Shown: positions 23,240 to 35,796, numbered from the stretch's first letter. The stretch is DNA of 64,000 nucleotides from Vitellaria paradoxa (GCA_019916065.1 CM034239.1:32264419-32328418); one strand, 5' to 3'. Notes: generated from the sequence alone by a model not told the origin. Numbers and translations: made by a program.

Positions 23240-24407
23240 AACTCTTATGGCAAGTCAATTTATGCTAATTAATTGCCTGCGGTCTTGGAAAATATCTCTT
23301 CCCTAGCTATAAAGCTATGGTTGTACACAAATACGGGTCAAATATATATATATATATATATATGATTGATCACAATTTCTTAAGGCTCTGTTTAGCCATT
23401 ACCAAAGTTATAAAAGAAAATAAAAGATGTTTCAAATCTGTCAAGTGACTGTAGGAGTGAGAACTGCAGTCCTTCGAACCTATTCTAATGTGTCAAGTGG
23501 TTTACACACCTAATTCCTTTTTTTTCACCACAATAGGAAGTTCACTATTGTGGATATTGCATTTTTTCCCCTCAATTTCATTCCTATATAACTCCATTTT
23601 TTGCTTCCATTTCATGAAAGTGCTTAATGACAAGACATTGGTGATCATAGCCTGTACAAAAAGCACAAGACAAGAAGAAAGCAAAGGAAATAAGGAAATG
23701 ACTCCAGTAAAAACGAAGTACAACTTAAAATTACCAGATAAATGCAATGCATAGCGGAAAAAATGGAAAAGCAGATAGAAACAAACTGCTGGTATCCCAC
23801 TCAGTAAAATTGTAAAAGCTGGTCTTACCCCTTTGTGTACATCCCCACATTCAGTCGTAGCCCTTCCAGCATCCTTGATTAAAGTGGACCAACATTGATT
23901 AATTTCCTTTTTCCTGCATAAACGCATATATTAGGCATCATAGTAGAATCACAATGTGATTGGATAATCCTAGATTTACAAGCACCAGTAGCATGGTCAC
24001 ATGGTGTAAAAGCCAAGCATTTCTATTCAGTTAAATGTTTTTTTTTCCCCCCATTTACATTTCCTCACAGAAGTGCAAAAAATTATAAAATTACCAGAAG
24101 CCAGCTAACACTCTTTGATTCTTTCTATAAAGATAACCCCGTCATCTTATCAGACTAAAAAATGTCAACAATAGATAACATATTTTTTTTTGGGGGGGGG
24201 GGGTGAGGAATCGAACATGCATTGAGGGTGTATCAAAGTGACATGTATGTTCTATGAATGAGTGCACACACGTACAATTAATGAGTGCACACAATTTATA
24301 TCGTACAGGTAATGCCACACTGCAAGGAAAAAAAAACAAACAAACACACACACACACACAAGCAAGACAATGAAAGCAAAAGAAATACGGGAACTGCTTA
24401 GGTACTA
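23029..24407. other. Intergenic DNA with microsatellites
   Basis: A TA repeat lies at 23345-23363, a G-run at 24192-24203 and a CA repeat at 24344-24360. The longest minus-strand ORF (23502-23927) has no recognisable domain, and its hydrophobic stretches look incidental. I see no supported gene. Confidence 0.5.
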
Positions 24408-25772
24408 TCAGTAATTATAACAATCCTCACTGAAATTGAATACTTGTGTGATTAGAGGCTCATGGGATACTTGCAACTTATGGGACAAAGCTAGATATTG
24501 ATCTGAATTAAGAAGATTCTGCTGAACACAGTGAAGACTCCTCTTGTTGGAAATAATCATTTTCTCCAAGACCACTGCATTCTTGAGCAGAAATTCTGCC
24601 AGCTGAAACACATGATGCTTTGTTATTGGGCCAAATATCCTAACGATGTGGCAATGAGGTGTCAGGCAATGGAAAGAAGCCTATTCTGACTCCCAGTGTG
24701 CCCACCTTAAACCTTTGTAGCCTACCCCACTCTACCTTTAAACTATTTGCTCAGCCTAAATTTTTATAACTCAGCCCATTCTATTTTTAAATCTGTTGTT
24801 CAGCCCAGACGAACTCCAAATCTTGGGTCTGCCCCTACATAAGACTGCATCTATTTTGCCTTCATCCTAATTATTGCAAGTAAGAATTTATCACCACAAT
24901 GCAAATAATTAAAAGCAGCGTCCAACTTTAACTCATACAAACCAATGTACCACAACTCCTGGAGCTAACATACAAATTGAGTGTCTCCAGGAAAGGAGAA
25001 ATCCTTAGCAGGCTTGAAAATCCTGGGAGGTGCCACTTGGCCAAATGTGTTTTAACGACAAGACACTTCCAGTTGAAGGACAAAGATGGCTGGTTTGTCA
25101 ATTTCCATACGGTCAACACCTAAACATAAACAGAAAACCACACCAGAAGTCAAAGGTCAAAATTTAGTTTGATGCCTTCCAGATCTACAAATGGATTGAA
25201 CTTGGGACGGACTAAGGCAATCCTAGATTGTAACAAATAACAATCCAATCTTGTAATCCAAGTGATGAGAAAGATTATCATCAGAACTTAAATATGCTGA
25301 GTATCAAACAACAAACCCAAACCAAGATTCTAGCAATAAGTAAAACGCGAAAGCCTAACTCAAAATTGAGTCTTAAAAAGTAAAAAAAGAAAAAAAAAAA
25401 GGAAAAAAGAAAAAAAAAGAAAAATTTACTTGACAAACAGATTATATTTATCTATCAATTTATAAATCTGAATATAAACTCAGAAATGGACATCCAAGAA
25501 CCGTTGAGACTTTGTCACCGAGCAAAGAATCTGAAATTCAAGAGACAAGTGGCATAGAAAACTCTGTCAAAGCAGCTTGGACATGAAAACTCAGGTGACT
25601 GGTGATCACGATAGATAATTTTGAGGGGGGTAGAAAGTTCTGAATATCTAGCAAGATTGCATCTGGACAAAGAGAGCATGGTGCCCATAAGCTTTGTGTG
25701 TGCTTGTATAGGAGAAGGGTAGCATGCTGGAAGTATTTCTGAAAGAATCATAGTTTCTGTGGCATGAAATCA
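24408..25772 (-). pseudogene. F-box/LRR/FBD gene, C-terminal part (gene split by transposons)
   Basis: Minus-strand segments fit the end of a plant F-box/LRR/FBD protein. Near 25000-25080 there is CLVVKTHLAKWHLPGFSSLL followed by LLRISPFLETLNLYV. Near 24560-24611 there is AEFLLKNAVVLEKMII, a classic FBD segment. A dispersed repeat at 24675-24840 lies between them, in a probable intron. The segment ends abruptly at the Sirevirus-like LTR (25778). The N-terminal half on the same strand starts at 50411, beyond the inserted retrotransposons. The FBD exon itself is fairly well preserved; the gene as a whole cannot be functional in this arrangement. Confidence 0.72.
24675..24840. repeat. Dispersed repeat (copy 2)
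   Basis: Shares with 11440-11655 the motif order TAGCC, CAGCCTAAATTTTTATAACT, CAGCCCA and GGGTCTGCCCC. It lies between two exons of the F-box gene. Confidence 0.5.
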
Positions 25773-25777
25773 ATGTC

Positions 25778-26606
25778 TGAAAAGTTTTTTTTCAAATGTG
25801 GCAAATCCATTCAAAATTTTAAGTTAAATTTGGAAAGCCAGGATGTTTCCTAAAGCAATGTGGATAGAAGATATGGATGTTTCTAAATTAAAGATGGAAT
25901 CAAGATACAAGTTTCCCAAAGACTACACATGCCCTATTTAAGTCAAAATACCATGTAATTACAATCAAATTTGGAATATAAGTCAAAATTTAAGACACGG
26001 AAGAAAACAATGCGCCTCATAGTTAGTGCACAAGGAGTGCGTAGTTACACCCAATGCCCACTAGGAGCCCGTAGGGAGAGCGCAGGTTCGCCCTTTTCAT
26101 GACAGAATTCTAGTGCGGTCCGCAGGCTGTTGGATGGATCTCGATGGTTCAACCTCTTGGTGCATGCACGGCACAAGATGCTCGAGGGATTGACCTATGT
26201 GATTTCTGAACGTAATTGTTTCCTATTTTACCAATTTAGGACAACCTTTTGTACCTCTATAAATATGTATCCAGACTTAATGAAAAATATAGAACGGGGA
26301 CATATTATAGAGACCCAGAGAGAGCTTATTCTTATTGAGCTTAAGTGTCTTTCTCTAGATTTTTATTCTTTTCTTCTTAACTTTCTGTGTGAGGCAGACA
26401 GCCCACTTGTAGGGCTTGTCAAGTGAGTCAAGCAAGATTTGCGAAAAAATTTGTACGAGTGAGTTGTAGAAAATTCAAGTAGGATCTTGTAACCCATTGA
26501 TAGTGGGATTTGCAATTGAGGTTTTTTCCCTAAGAGAGGGTTTCCTCATTATTTCTGGTGTTCTTATTTTTGTCTTGTGGGTGATTGTTTGGTTTATAAA
26601 TTTTCA
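25778..26606 (+). repeat. 5' LTR of the Sirevirus-like element
   Basis: 829 bp, starting TGAAAAG and ending TTTTCA. A TATA-like CTATAAATATG sits near 26258. It matches 38443-39137 plus 48235-48375. Confidence 0.9.
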
Positions 26607-26608
26607 AT

Positions 26609-26620
26609 TGGTATCAGAGC
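26609..26620 (+). promoter_or_regulatory. Primer binding site (initiator tRNA-Met)
   Basis: TGGTATCAGAGC lies 2 bp after the 5' LTR. It is the standard Ty1/copia primer site, complementary to the 3' end of initiator tRNA-Met. Confidence 0.92.
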
Positions 26621-26659
26621 GGGTCACTCTACGTTTTTGAGTGAAATCAAATCCAAACA

Positions 26660-28680
26660 ATGGATCCACCACATAAAGGAGGTTCAAGCACTCGACCCCC
26701 ATGGTTTGACGGCACAAATTACTCTTACCGGAGGGTACAGATGCAAGCTCATCTTTTGTCTATGAATTATAAAGTCTGGACTTCTATGGTTCAAGGATGG
26801 GAAGAACCTACATACGAAGTTGACGGACGTACTGAGACAAAGCCTATTTTGACGTGGAAAAAAGCTGAACAAGAAAGCTTAGAATGGAATTTTAAGGCCT
26901 TGAGTGCTATATTCGCTATTGCCTGTCCCAATGAATTTTGTTGAATTTCAAGTTGTACAAGTGCTTGAAAAGCTTGGCTGATTCTATAAAACACACATGA
27001 AGGGAACGTGCAAGTCAAGACCTACAAGCTTCAAAAACTCATCTCTAAATTTGAAGGTCTTAGAATGAACGAAGATAACAGATTTGACAATTTTTTTGTT
27101 CGATTAAGCCATGTTGTAAATTCCTGCCGCAATCTTGGAGAGCCCATCCTTGAACACAAAGTGGTAGGTAAAATTTTGCATTCTCTTCCTAGTTCATTTG
27201 ATTCTAAAGTTACAGCTATTGAGGAGGTCAAGGATGTAAATTTCATAAAAATAGGGGATCTGGTAGGATCACTTCAAACTTACGAGTCAAATATGCTTAA
27301 ACCCCGAAAAGCTACAAAGGGTATTGCTCTCAAGACTGTTGAGGAGAAAGATGATGAGGAAGTATCTAATAAAGAATTGGCTCTTCTAGCAAAGAAATTT
27401 TTTAGATATGTGAAGAAAGAGAAAAAAGCCATGTTCAACAAAAACAATAAGAAAGAGTCGAAGTCCAAAGCCAAAGGTAAGAAAATTAAGAAGGTTAAAA
27501 AGAAGAAGAAATGAAGAATAAGATGCTATGCTATGAATGCCATGGCTACGCTCACTTTGCTCAAGACTGTACTAACAAGAAGATGACGCAAAAAAAAAAA
27601 AAAAAAAAAAAAAAAATCAAAGGGATGAATACTACACTTGATGACGACTCTAACTCAGATGAATCCTCTACATCAGCCTCTTCTCATAATGAAGGTAATT
27701 TTATTGCTTTTATGGCTTCTCACACTTGAACACCTTTTGGATCATAAATCGATACTGAGATATCAAGCCATGAGGACGATGATTTTAAGGATGAATTCAA
27801 CAATGATATTTGAGTAGCATACAATGCATTTTTTGCAGAACATTGTGATCTAAAGAAACAAAGACAAGCACAACACACTAAAAACTACAATCTTAGAAGT
27901 GAAAGAAACGCTTTGAAAAGTGAGAATGAAAAACTTGCAAGTAAGTTGTCTTCTTTTGAATCTAATAAGATTTCACAGTCACAAAATGCAGAAAAATTCA
28001 AAGAAAAGTTAAGGAGAAGAATAAGATGATTGAAGAGTTGGAGAAGATTATTGGAAGTTTGCATGCAAATATCAATGAGTTGAAAGAAAAAATAAAGAAT
28101 GATGAGAAGATAATAGGGAAGATGAAATTCAGTTCCAACAAGATTGAAGAAATTTGAAGCAAACAAAGATCACATGAAGACAAATCTGGACTAGGATATT
28201 TTGGTAAGAAGAGTACAATTGTCATCAACCTCTCCAAAAGCTCTAGAGTCTTGCCCACAGTCAGCTACAAAGAGTGTTCCTAAACCTGTTGCTACTCCAA
28301 AATCTCCTTCAAAACCTACTACACCACCAAGGAGAAGTTATCAAAAGATCAATCATTATCATCATCCTCATCCCATGGTAAAAGGTAAATACTTTGCTAA
28401 ACCCTACCCCTTTATACCTGTATGTCACTATTGTGGTATCAAAGGTCGTATTCGCCCCAATTGTCACAAACTCTATGGACTTCCTTTGAACTATATGAAA
28501 ATCAAAAACCCTAATCCTAGAGTTCCTGTGACAACTGGGTTTCAATTCTTTTCTAATTTTTTTGAAAATACTTTTGAAAAGTCACGTCATTTTCAAAAAC
28601 CAAAGAATCTAAACTTTCAAAAATACAAAAATACAAATTTTTCAAAAAAACAAGAATTCAAACAAAAATCAAAGATGTAA
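26660..28680 (+). pseudogene. Sirevirus-like gag (frameshifted)
   Basis: Begins at the ATG encoding MDPPHKGG. Open stretches 26660-26944, 27008-27514, 27511-27729 and 28201-28680 lie in different frames. They give the copia Gag core (FDGTNYSYRRVQMQAHL, FEGLRMNEDNRFD, NLGEPILEHKVVGKIL), a lysine-rich segment and a CCHC knuckle CYECHGYAHFAQDC. Further on is a second knuckle, CHYCGIKGRIRPNC, in which histidine has become arginine. Gag normally packages the RNA and forms the particle. At least three frame breaks and a poly-A expansion at 27590-27617 make it non-functional. Confidence 0.85.
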
Positions 28681-28789
28681 GAAAATCCCTGTCATGCCTT
28701 CTTTTCAAAAAACCTAGGCAATATGGATCAAAAAATCAGACTTAAATTGTTTTGTATTACAAACAGACCTGAAAGCTTTAAATTTTAAC

Positions 28790-30345
28790 ATGTGGTATCT
28801 TGACAATGGATGTTCAAATCACATGAGCGGAAATAAGTCTCTATTTTCAAAACTTGAATTCTATCAAGGTGGCATGGTAACATTTGGTGATGGTAGCACG
28901 TCACAGGTTAAAGGTAAAGGTGAGATTAAGTTCTCTATTTTCAAATGTTTGAAAAATGTTTTATATGTAGAAGGACTTATGGCAAACCTTATTAGTATCA
29001 GTCAATTGTGTGATGCCGACCATGTTGTCCAATTTTCAAAAAATGAGTGTAATATCTTTAATAAAAAGGGACAACCAGTCTTGCGTGGTATTCACACTTC
29101 TGACAATTGCTATAGGGTAGCAAATTTTGAAGGTTTTATATATAATGCTACCATCCTAGATGAGACAGATTTGTGGCACCAAAGACTTGGCCACATGAAC
29201 TATAAAGATTTACACAAATTGTCCAAGTCTGATGTCATCAAGGGTATGCCTAAACTTGAACAACCTAAAAATAGTGTGTGTGGTCCATGTCAACTTGGTA
29301 AACAAGTCAAGAATGCCCATAAAAAGAAAAAATCTATTAGAACCTTAGAACCTCTTGAACTTGTTCACATGGATTTAATGGGACCCACACGCACCAAGAG
29401 TTTTGGTGGTAGGCAGTATATTTTTATTGCCGTCAATAATTTTACTAGATTTGCATGGGTTAATTTTTTATGTAAAAAATATGATACATTTGAAGCCTTT
29501 AAGTCATTGTGTTTCAGGTTACAGTAAGAAAAACAGTGTATTATTGGATGCATCACAAGAATCAAAACCAACCGTGGAAGGGAGTTTGAGAATCAAAAGT
29601 ATGCTGACTTTTGTAATGAAAAAGGAATTAAGCACGAGTTTTCAGTGCCAAAGACCCCCAACAGAATGGAGTTGTGGAAAGAAGAAATAGAGTCTTACAA
29701 GAGATGGCATGTTCGATGTTGCATGGAAAGCAACTTCCTAAGAAGTTTTGGGCCGAAGCTGTACACACTGCATGTTACATGGCAAATAGGGTGCATCTTC
29801 ATCTTGGTACTTCAAAAACACCCTATGAGCTATGGAATGGTAAGAAGCCCAATGTTAAGTATTTTTGAGTTTTTGGGAGTAAGTGCTTCATTCTCAAGGA
29901 TAGAGAAAATCTTGGTAAATTTGACTCCTAGAGCGATGAAGGAATCTTCTTGGGCTACTCTACTTCTAGTCGTGCATTTCGTGTTTATAACTTGAAAACT
30001 TCAACAGTGACGGAATCCATTAATGTTATTGTTGATAACAACTCTAACTCCTCTGTATTTCAATAGGTAGGAGAAGATGATGGACCTATGGAAGAGATTG
30101 AAGAAACAACTGAAAAAGAGGAAATTGGAGCTGGAAAAGATGTAAACCATGATCTTGTTGATACAACTAAGCAATTGGAGCCTTCATCTAGAGTAAAGTT
30201 AAACCACCCAACTAGTCAAGTCATTGGAGAGAAAATTGATAAACTGAAAACACGCTGCCAATTGAGAAATAAGTTAACTTATGTGTGTTACAGTTCATCA
30301 GTTGAACCTAAAAATGTAAAAGAAGCCTTACTTGATGATAATTGA
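28790..30345 (+). pseudogene. Sirevirus-like protease and integrase region (frameshifted)
   Basis: The 245-codon stretch from 28790 holds the aspartic protease motif as LDNGCSNHM (the family has LDSGCS, so the catalytic Asp-Ser-Gly is now Asp-Asn-Gly), the GAG-pre-integrase motif LWHQRLGHM, zinc cysteines CGPCQLGK and the integrase start DLMGP. Integrase continues out of frame near 29548-29868 with NGVVERRNR, FWAEAVHTACYMANR and TPYELW. A glutamate-rich linker follows at 30088-30345. The integrase segment after DLMGP reads VNNFTRF where the family has VDDYSRF, so a catalytic Asp is lost. Confidence 0.85.
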
Positions 30346-30348
30346 GTG

Positions 30349-30498
30349 AATGCAATGCATGAAGAGCTAAATCAATTTGTTAGGAATGATGTATGTACTT
30401 TAGTCCCTAGACCTACTCACACTAATGATATTGGAACTAAATGGATATTTAAAAACAAAAGTGATGAGATTGGTAATATTATTAGAAATAAAGCTAGG
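30349..30498 (+). pseudogene. Sirevirus-like reverse transcriptase, N-terminal piece
   Basis: Encodes AMHEELNQFVRNDVCTLVP and TKWIFKNKSDEIGNIIRNKAR, the usual start of copia RT. The frame then runs into the LINE insertion at 30499; the remainder resumes at 32903 with KARLVAQGYT. Confidence 0.85.
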
Positions 30499-32902
30499 TT
30501 CTTATGGAACTAAATGGTGATAAGGCCCTTGGTCCTGATGGCTGGACTATTGCTTTCTTTCAAAACTGTTGGAGCACTCTCAAGGAAGATTTGTCGTCAG
30601 TGTTTGGTGAATTTAACAACAGTTGCAGATTTGTTCGAAGCTTGAACAAAACTTTCATTGCTTTAATTCCTAAGAAGAATGGTGTAGTGGAGCCAAAAGA
30701 TTTCAGGCTCATTAGTTTGGTGGGAGCTATTTATAAACTCCTTTCAAAGGTCCTAGCTAATAGGATGAAGCAGGTTATGGGAAGTCTTATCTCTAATTCT
30801 CAGCATGCGTTTGTTAGGAGGAGACAAATTTTGGATGCTATCCTCATTGCTAATGAGGTTCTGAATTCCAAAATTAAGAGCAAAAGTTCTGAAGTAATTT
30901 ATAAATTGGATATTGAAAAGGCATTTGATCATGTCAACTGGAATTTTCTACTCTATCTACTGAGAAGAATGGGCTTTGGAGAAAGATGATGTCATTGGAT
31001 AAACTGGTGCATTTCATCTGCTAGATTTTCTGTTTTGATTAATGGTACCCCTGAAGGTTTCTTTGCCTTCTCTCGGGGTTTGAGATAAGGTGATCCCTTA
31101 TCACGTTTGCTCTTTATTTTGGTAATGGAAGTCTTCAGCAGAATGATGTTACAGGCAGAACAGGCAGGTTTCATTGAAGGTTTCTCTGTTTTAACCAGCA
31201 ATCGGAGTATTAGCGTATCTTATCTTCTGTTTGCAGATGATTCCATTATTTTTTGTGGTGTAGATTTGTTACAGTTAGGCCATCTTCATTGCATTCTACT
31301 GGGTTTTGAGGTTGTCTCAGGTCTAAAGATTAATCTAAGCAAATCTGAGGTCCTGCTAGTGGGTTTAAGTTCTGATTTGGAGGATCTTATTGCTGTTCTT
31401 GGCTGTAAAATAGGTTCTCTTCCTACAATTTATTTGGGCATGACTCTAAGCTCTAATTTCAGGTCAAAAAAAAAATTTGGGATCCTGTTTTAGAAAGGTT
31501 TAGAAAGGTGCAGATCTAAACTGGCTGAGTGGAAAGTTAACTACCTATCAACGAGGGCGAGGATCACTTTGATTAATAGTGTTCTCTCTAGCCTTCCCAC
31601 TTATTTCTTCTCTCTTTTCCCAACCCCTGTGTCAGTTTTAAAGGAATTGGAGAGATTACAAAGAAATTTTCTTTGGGGTAGGAGTGTAGGAGTCTTCAGG
31701 CACAACTTAGTAGATTGGAAAGTTGTTTGCAAGCCTATTCAGTCGAGTGAAGCTGGAGTTAGACAGTTGAAGCTGCATAATGAAGCACTTTTGGGGAAGT
31801 GGCTTTGGAGATTTGCTCATGAAGATTCTAGTCTTCGGAAAAGACTGATTGTGACTAAATATGGTGAGGAGAAAGGTGGATGGATTTCTACTGAAGGTTC
31901 TTCCTATTATGGTGTCAGTTTATGGAAATGTATATGAAGTAAATGGTCCAGATTTGTTAGCTGTCTATCTTGGAAGGTGGGAAGGGGGGATAGGATTCTG
32001 TTTGGAAACATAATTGGCTGGTTGTTGGTTGTCTTTCTGAAGTTTTCCTGAAATCTATGTAATTACAATGGACAAGAATGCTTTAGTCTTAGATTATTGC
32101 ATAGTTTCTGATTCAAATAGAGTTTGGAATGTTCAGCTGCGAAGGAGTTTAAATGATTGGGAATTGGATAACTTCTGAACATTGATGAAACTACTCTATT
32201 CTTTACCAATGGATGACACGGCAGATACATTGATTTGCAAGCAATCAACGCATAAAGTTTTCATAGTAAAATCCTTTTACCTATTCTTATAGAGAGGAGA
32301 AAAGGACGTCTTTCCTTGGATAAATTTATGGAGGGCTCCTGTTCTTACAAGGGCCATTTTTTTCTCTTGGTGTGCCGCAAGGGGAAGGTTTTGACTTTGG
32401 ACAATCTACAGTGAAGGGGCTACTCTTTAGTTAATAGATGCTCATTATGTCCCAGACATGAGGAATCTATTGAGCATCTGTTCATCCATTGTTGCTGGTC
32501 CACTGAAATTTGGTGCTTAATTCTTTCTTGCTTTGGTATTCAAATGTGCTTCCCCGCTAACTTAAAATGCTTTCTCTCAACCTGGTGGGAACAACCAATG
32601 GGTAGGAGGAAGAAGAAGATTTGGAATCTGATTCCTTATTGTCTTTTTTGGTTGATTTGGAAGGACTAATAGGAGGATTTTTGATAATGCAAAAAGGACT
32701 ATCTTGCATTCCAAAAGTTTATTCCTTTCTTGTTTGTTTAGTTAGGTTAAAGAAGGAAAAGAGATAGATCTTAGATCATTTCTACTTTTTATGGCTAGCA
32801 TACAGTAAGTAGGGGATTTTGTAATTTGATTCTCTTACTTTGGCATCCCTTCGATGCTTTTTAATAATATTTACTTATCTTTTCAAAAAAAAAAAAAGAA
32901 AA
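30499..32902 (+). mobile_element. 5'-truncated L1-type LINE inserted in the copia RT
   Basis: Flanked by AAAGCTAGG (30490-30498 and 32903-32911) and ending in an A-rich tail (32885-32902), the signature of target-primed reverse transcription. It starts inside the RT domain (LNGDKALGPDGWTIAFF), with no endonuclease. RT blocks include FIALIPKKNG, YKLDIEKAFDHVNW and the catalytic LLFADDSIIF (about 31220-31250). The zinc-knuckle end, ESIEHLFIHC, lies near 32460. Stops at 30987, 31087, 31492 and 31935 show it is dead. Confidence 0.92.
30504..31937 (+). pseudogene. LINE reverse transcriptase (broken)
   Basis: Three open stretches (30504-30989, 31107-31493, 31569-31937) cover RT. They are separated by in-frame stops (a Trp position after GFGER reads TGA; GLR is followed by TAA) and a frameshift at an A-run near 31468. 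The FADD catalytic motif survives. Identity with the plant L1 consensus is high by eye, so decay was moderate. Confidence 0.85.
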
Positions 32903-33685
32903 AAAGCTAGGCTTGTTGCTCAAGGCTACACTTAGGTGGAGGGTGTTAACTTTAATTAAACTTTTGCGCCTGTTGCTCTTCTTGAATCTATTAGATTACT
33001 TTTGGCCATTGCATGCTACTTGAAATTTAAACTTTATCAAATGGATGTCAAGAATGCGTTTTTAAATGGAATTCTTCATGAAGAGGCCTATGTAGAGCAA
33101 CCTAAAGGATTTAAGGATCTTAAATTCCCTAATCATGTGTATGAACTGAAAAAGGTTCTTTATGGGTTAAAAAAATGAAATTCTTCATGAAGAGGCCTAT
33201 GTAGAGCAACCTAAAGGATTTAAGGATATTAAATTCCCTAATCATGTGTATGAACTAAAAAAAGGTTCTTTATGGGTTAAAACAAGCACCATATGCTTGG
33301 TATGAATGACTTACTGCTTTCTTACTTGAGTCTGGATTTGTTAGTGGAAGTATAGACAAAACTTTGTTTATTTGCACTGATTCTAGACACATTCTAATTG
33401 CTCAGATTTATGTTGATGACACTGTGTTTGGATCGATAAAAAATATGCTATTGAATTTGGAAAATTAATTTCTACCCAATTTGAAATGAGCATGATGGAG
33501 AATTAAACTATTTTCTAGGTCTTCAAGTCAAATAGGAGGATGACGAAATCTTTATTTCCCAATCCAAATATGCTAGAGACTTGGTGAAAATGTTTGGTCT
33601 TTCTAATGCTAAGCATGCTAGGACTCCTATGAGCACAAGCACTAAACTACACAAGGATCCGTGTGGTAAAAGTGTTGACTAAACC
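32903..33685 (+). pseudogene. Sirevirus-like reverse transcriptase, C-terminal piece
   Basis: Continues from 30498 with KARLVAQGYT, then YQMDVKNAFLNGILHEEAY, VYELKKVLYGLK and, out of frame, the catalytic IYVDDTVFGS (about 33407-33436). A 109-bp tandem duplication at 33071-33287 and several frameshifts disrupt it. Confidence 0.85.
33071..33287 (+). repeat. 109-bp tandem duplication within RT
   Basis: ATTCTTCATGAAGAGGCCTA begins at 33071 and again at 33180. Both copies run to TCTTTATGGGTTAAAA with few differences (CTTAAATTC against ATTAAATTC; GAAAAAGG against AAAAAAAGG). It was created after the gene was already dead or helped kill it. Confidence 0.9.
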
Positions 33686-34199
33686 ATGTATAGGAGTATG
33701 ATAGGAAGTCTTTTGTACCTTACATCTAGTAGACTTGACATTGCAATTAGTGTCAGTGTGTGTGCTAGATATCAGTCAAATCCTAAAGAATCACACTTGC
33801 ATACTGTTAAAAGAATCATAAAATATGCCAACCGCACACTAGATTTTGGGATTTGGTTCACTTATGATACCAATCCTGATCTTGCGGGATGCTCTGACGC
33901 TGATTGGGTAGGTAGTGAAGATGATCGCAGAAGTACTTCAGGTGGTTGTTTTTATGTTGGTAGCAATTTGGTCTCATGGCATAGTAAGAAGCAAAATTCT
34001 TCATCTTTGTCCACTGCAGAGGCCGAATATATTGCTGCTGGGAGTTGTTATTCCCATCTCCTATGGATGAAGCAAATGCTTACTGACTATGGGTTTGAAC
34101 AGGACACCATTACATTATATTGTGATAATCTTAATGCCATTAGCATTTCTAGGAATCCTGTCATGCATTCTCGTACTAAACATATAGTTATTAGGTCAT
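33686..34199 (+). pseudogene. Sirevirus-like RNase H (interrupted by a solo LTR)
   Basis: Encodes MYRSMIGSLLYLTSSRLDIA, then DADWVGSEDDRRSTSGG and the RNase H motif STAEAEYIAA, ending NPVMHSRTKHI at the insertion. The family continuation (FIRKLAEENVITLEHVQT, then LTDLFTKPLN) lies at 35800-35905, after the LTR at 34200-35796. Well preserved by local standards; the ORF continues into the LTR only by chance. Confidence 0.88.
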
Positions 34200-35796
34200 T
34201 GCTTGCTCGATTCCAATGTATTAATATTGGCTTGACCCCAAGTGCAGGGTATCTATTGAAGAACAATAACCAGTGACAACCGGATCGTGTCCACAAAGAG
34301 CCTTAATAAAAATCAGTGAACAAACAATTCTTGGAAAAAGTTTTGGACAAATTTTAACCCCACAATGAATGATAGAGTTTGAAATTGGTTTTAGCAATGG
34401 TTGTTTGGATAAAATTTTCAGAAAATAAATTTAAGAAAACCTTGGATCCAAAACAAGCTAGTAGTGATTGATAATAAATTCCAAGAAATCAATTACTCAA
34501 TCTACAACTAAAAAGAGTAGATCGGAAGATATTCTATATATAAAACCACTTGGAACAATCCAAATCTGATTTGAATGGAAGTTTAAAAACAAAAATCTGT
34601 TTGATAATTCAAATCAAACACCTTATATGCATAGCTTATAAATCTCACATATAAATTCTAAGAATAGCAATCACCATACAAATTCAAGAGAAATGCATGA
34701 TAATTCTAAGTAGAAATCCATAGGTAACAACTATAAACCATACAAAATTGGAGTTCAACTGAAATCTCAACTCAAAATCAATAATCAATTCAAATCAAAC
34801 ATATATTGTTCCTTTAACACATGAGATTTCAACATTAAGCACATTACCTTGGAATTTTTGCAAATCAACTACTAAACTTGCTTTGAATACAAGAGAGAAG
34901 TCTACTCAAACATAATAAGAGGAGAGAACAGTAGAAAATAAAGTAATTCCATTCATAAACTGAAAATCTGCTACAAAACTTCAAAGAATTGAAGATGGAT
35001 CCACTTTCTCTCTCTAAAATTCTCTCTTTATAAAAGGAAAACTCAACTAAATGTAATGTACGTATCCCCTGGTTACAAATGACCTCCCTTGTTTACATGG
35101 AATATAACATAAGAAAGTACAGAAATGCCCCTTTCTCAAAAGCTGAATTGCAGAATCCTCGTATTGCAGGTTGATTCGAACAAATGTTCGAATAGACTGA
35201 TGGTTCGAACCAAATTCCAGGACTTAGTCAATTTTTCTCCAGTTGGACCTTGCACAGCTTCTATTGATTGAACCAGTGTTTGAACAAAGGTTGGTTCGAG
35301 CCAAGGTTCGAACCAAAATTCCATACTTAGAAAATTTTAAGCTTCTGATGCTTATCACCCTTCTGTTGATTGAACCAAGGTTCAAACCATATGTGTTCGA
35401 ACAAAGGTTCGAACAACTTTGCCTTAGTCAATTTCTGCACTTGTTGATCTGCACCAACTTTAGTTGATCTAACCTTGGTTCAAACAAACTGTGGTTTGAA
35501 CATGGGTTCAAACCACTTGCTCTACACTTAGCCATTTTTTGCTACTGGTTCCTTTGTTGTGCTTTCTGTGGTTAGAACATTGGTTTGAACAACATGTAGT
35601 TCAAACATGTGATCGAACCACTTTCTTGATTTCTTCCATTTTGGTCCAACTTTATCCATTTTAGTCCCAAACACTTGCAAATCACAAGAAATCCTCATGA
35701 ATGCATTTAAAAGCACTTTCTCATCTTTTTAGGATATAAATCTACCCAACAAACCACAAATTAAGGTTTATGCTTGTACTTTTCATAGTACAATCA
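34200..35796 (-). mobile_element. Solo LTR related to the Athila-like LTRs
   Basis: Interrupts RNase H. On the minus strand it starts TGATTGTACTATGAAAAG, very like the Athila-like LTR start TGATTGCACTTGAAAAG at 39138. Near its end are GTGGACACGATCC and CTGCACTTGGGG, also LTR-end features of that group. The flanks GTCAT (34195-34199) and AACAT (35797-35801) match at 3 of 5 positions, so the duplication has decayed. The region 35150-35620 carries an array of GGTTCGAACC-type palindromes. Confidence 0.75.
35150..35620. repeat. Array of GGTTCGAACC-like palindromes in the solo LTR
   Basis: Repeated blocks of roughly 100-110 bp each contain two or three variants of the palindrome GTTCGAAC (for example near 35170, 35202, 35297, 35307, 35396 and 35408), followed by spacers such as CTTAGTCAATTTCT. 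It matches in layout, but not in sequence, the palindromes at 39568-39600 and the array at 62220-62470. Confidence 0.75.

Noticed and set aside
23502..23927. 141-codon minus-strand ORF with hydrophobic stretches
   Set aside because: No recognisable domain, A/T-run-derived composition, overlaps another ORF, and lies in MITE-rich DNA.
26130..26426. 98-codon ORF
   Set aside because: Falls within the 5' LTR of the Sirevirus-like element.
34200..34276. Continuation of the RNase H ORF
   Set aside because: Those residues are encoded by the inserted solo LTR, not by the retrotransposon gene.
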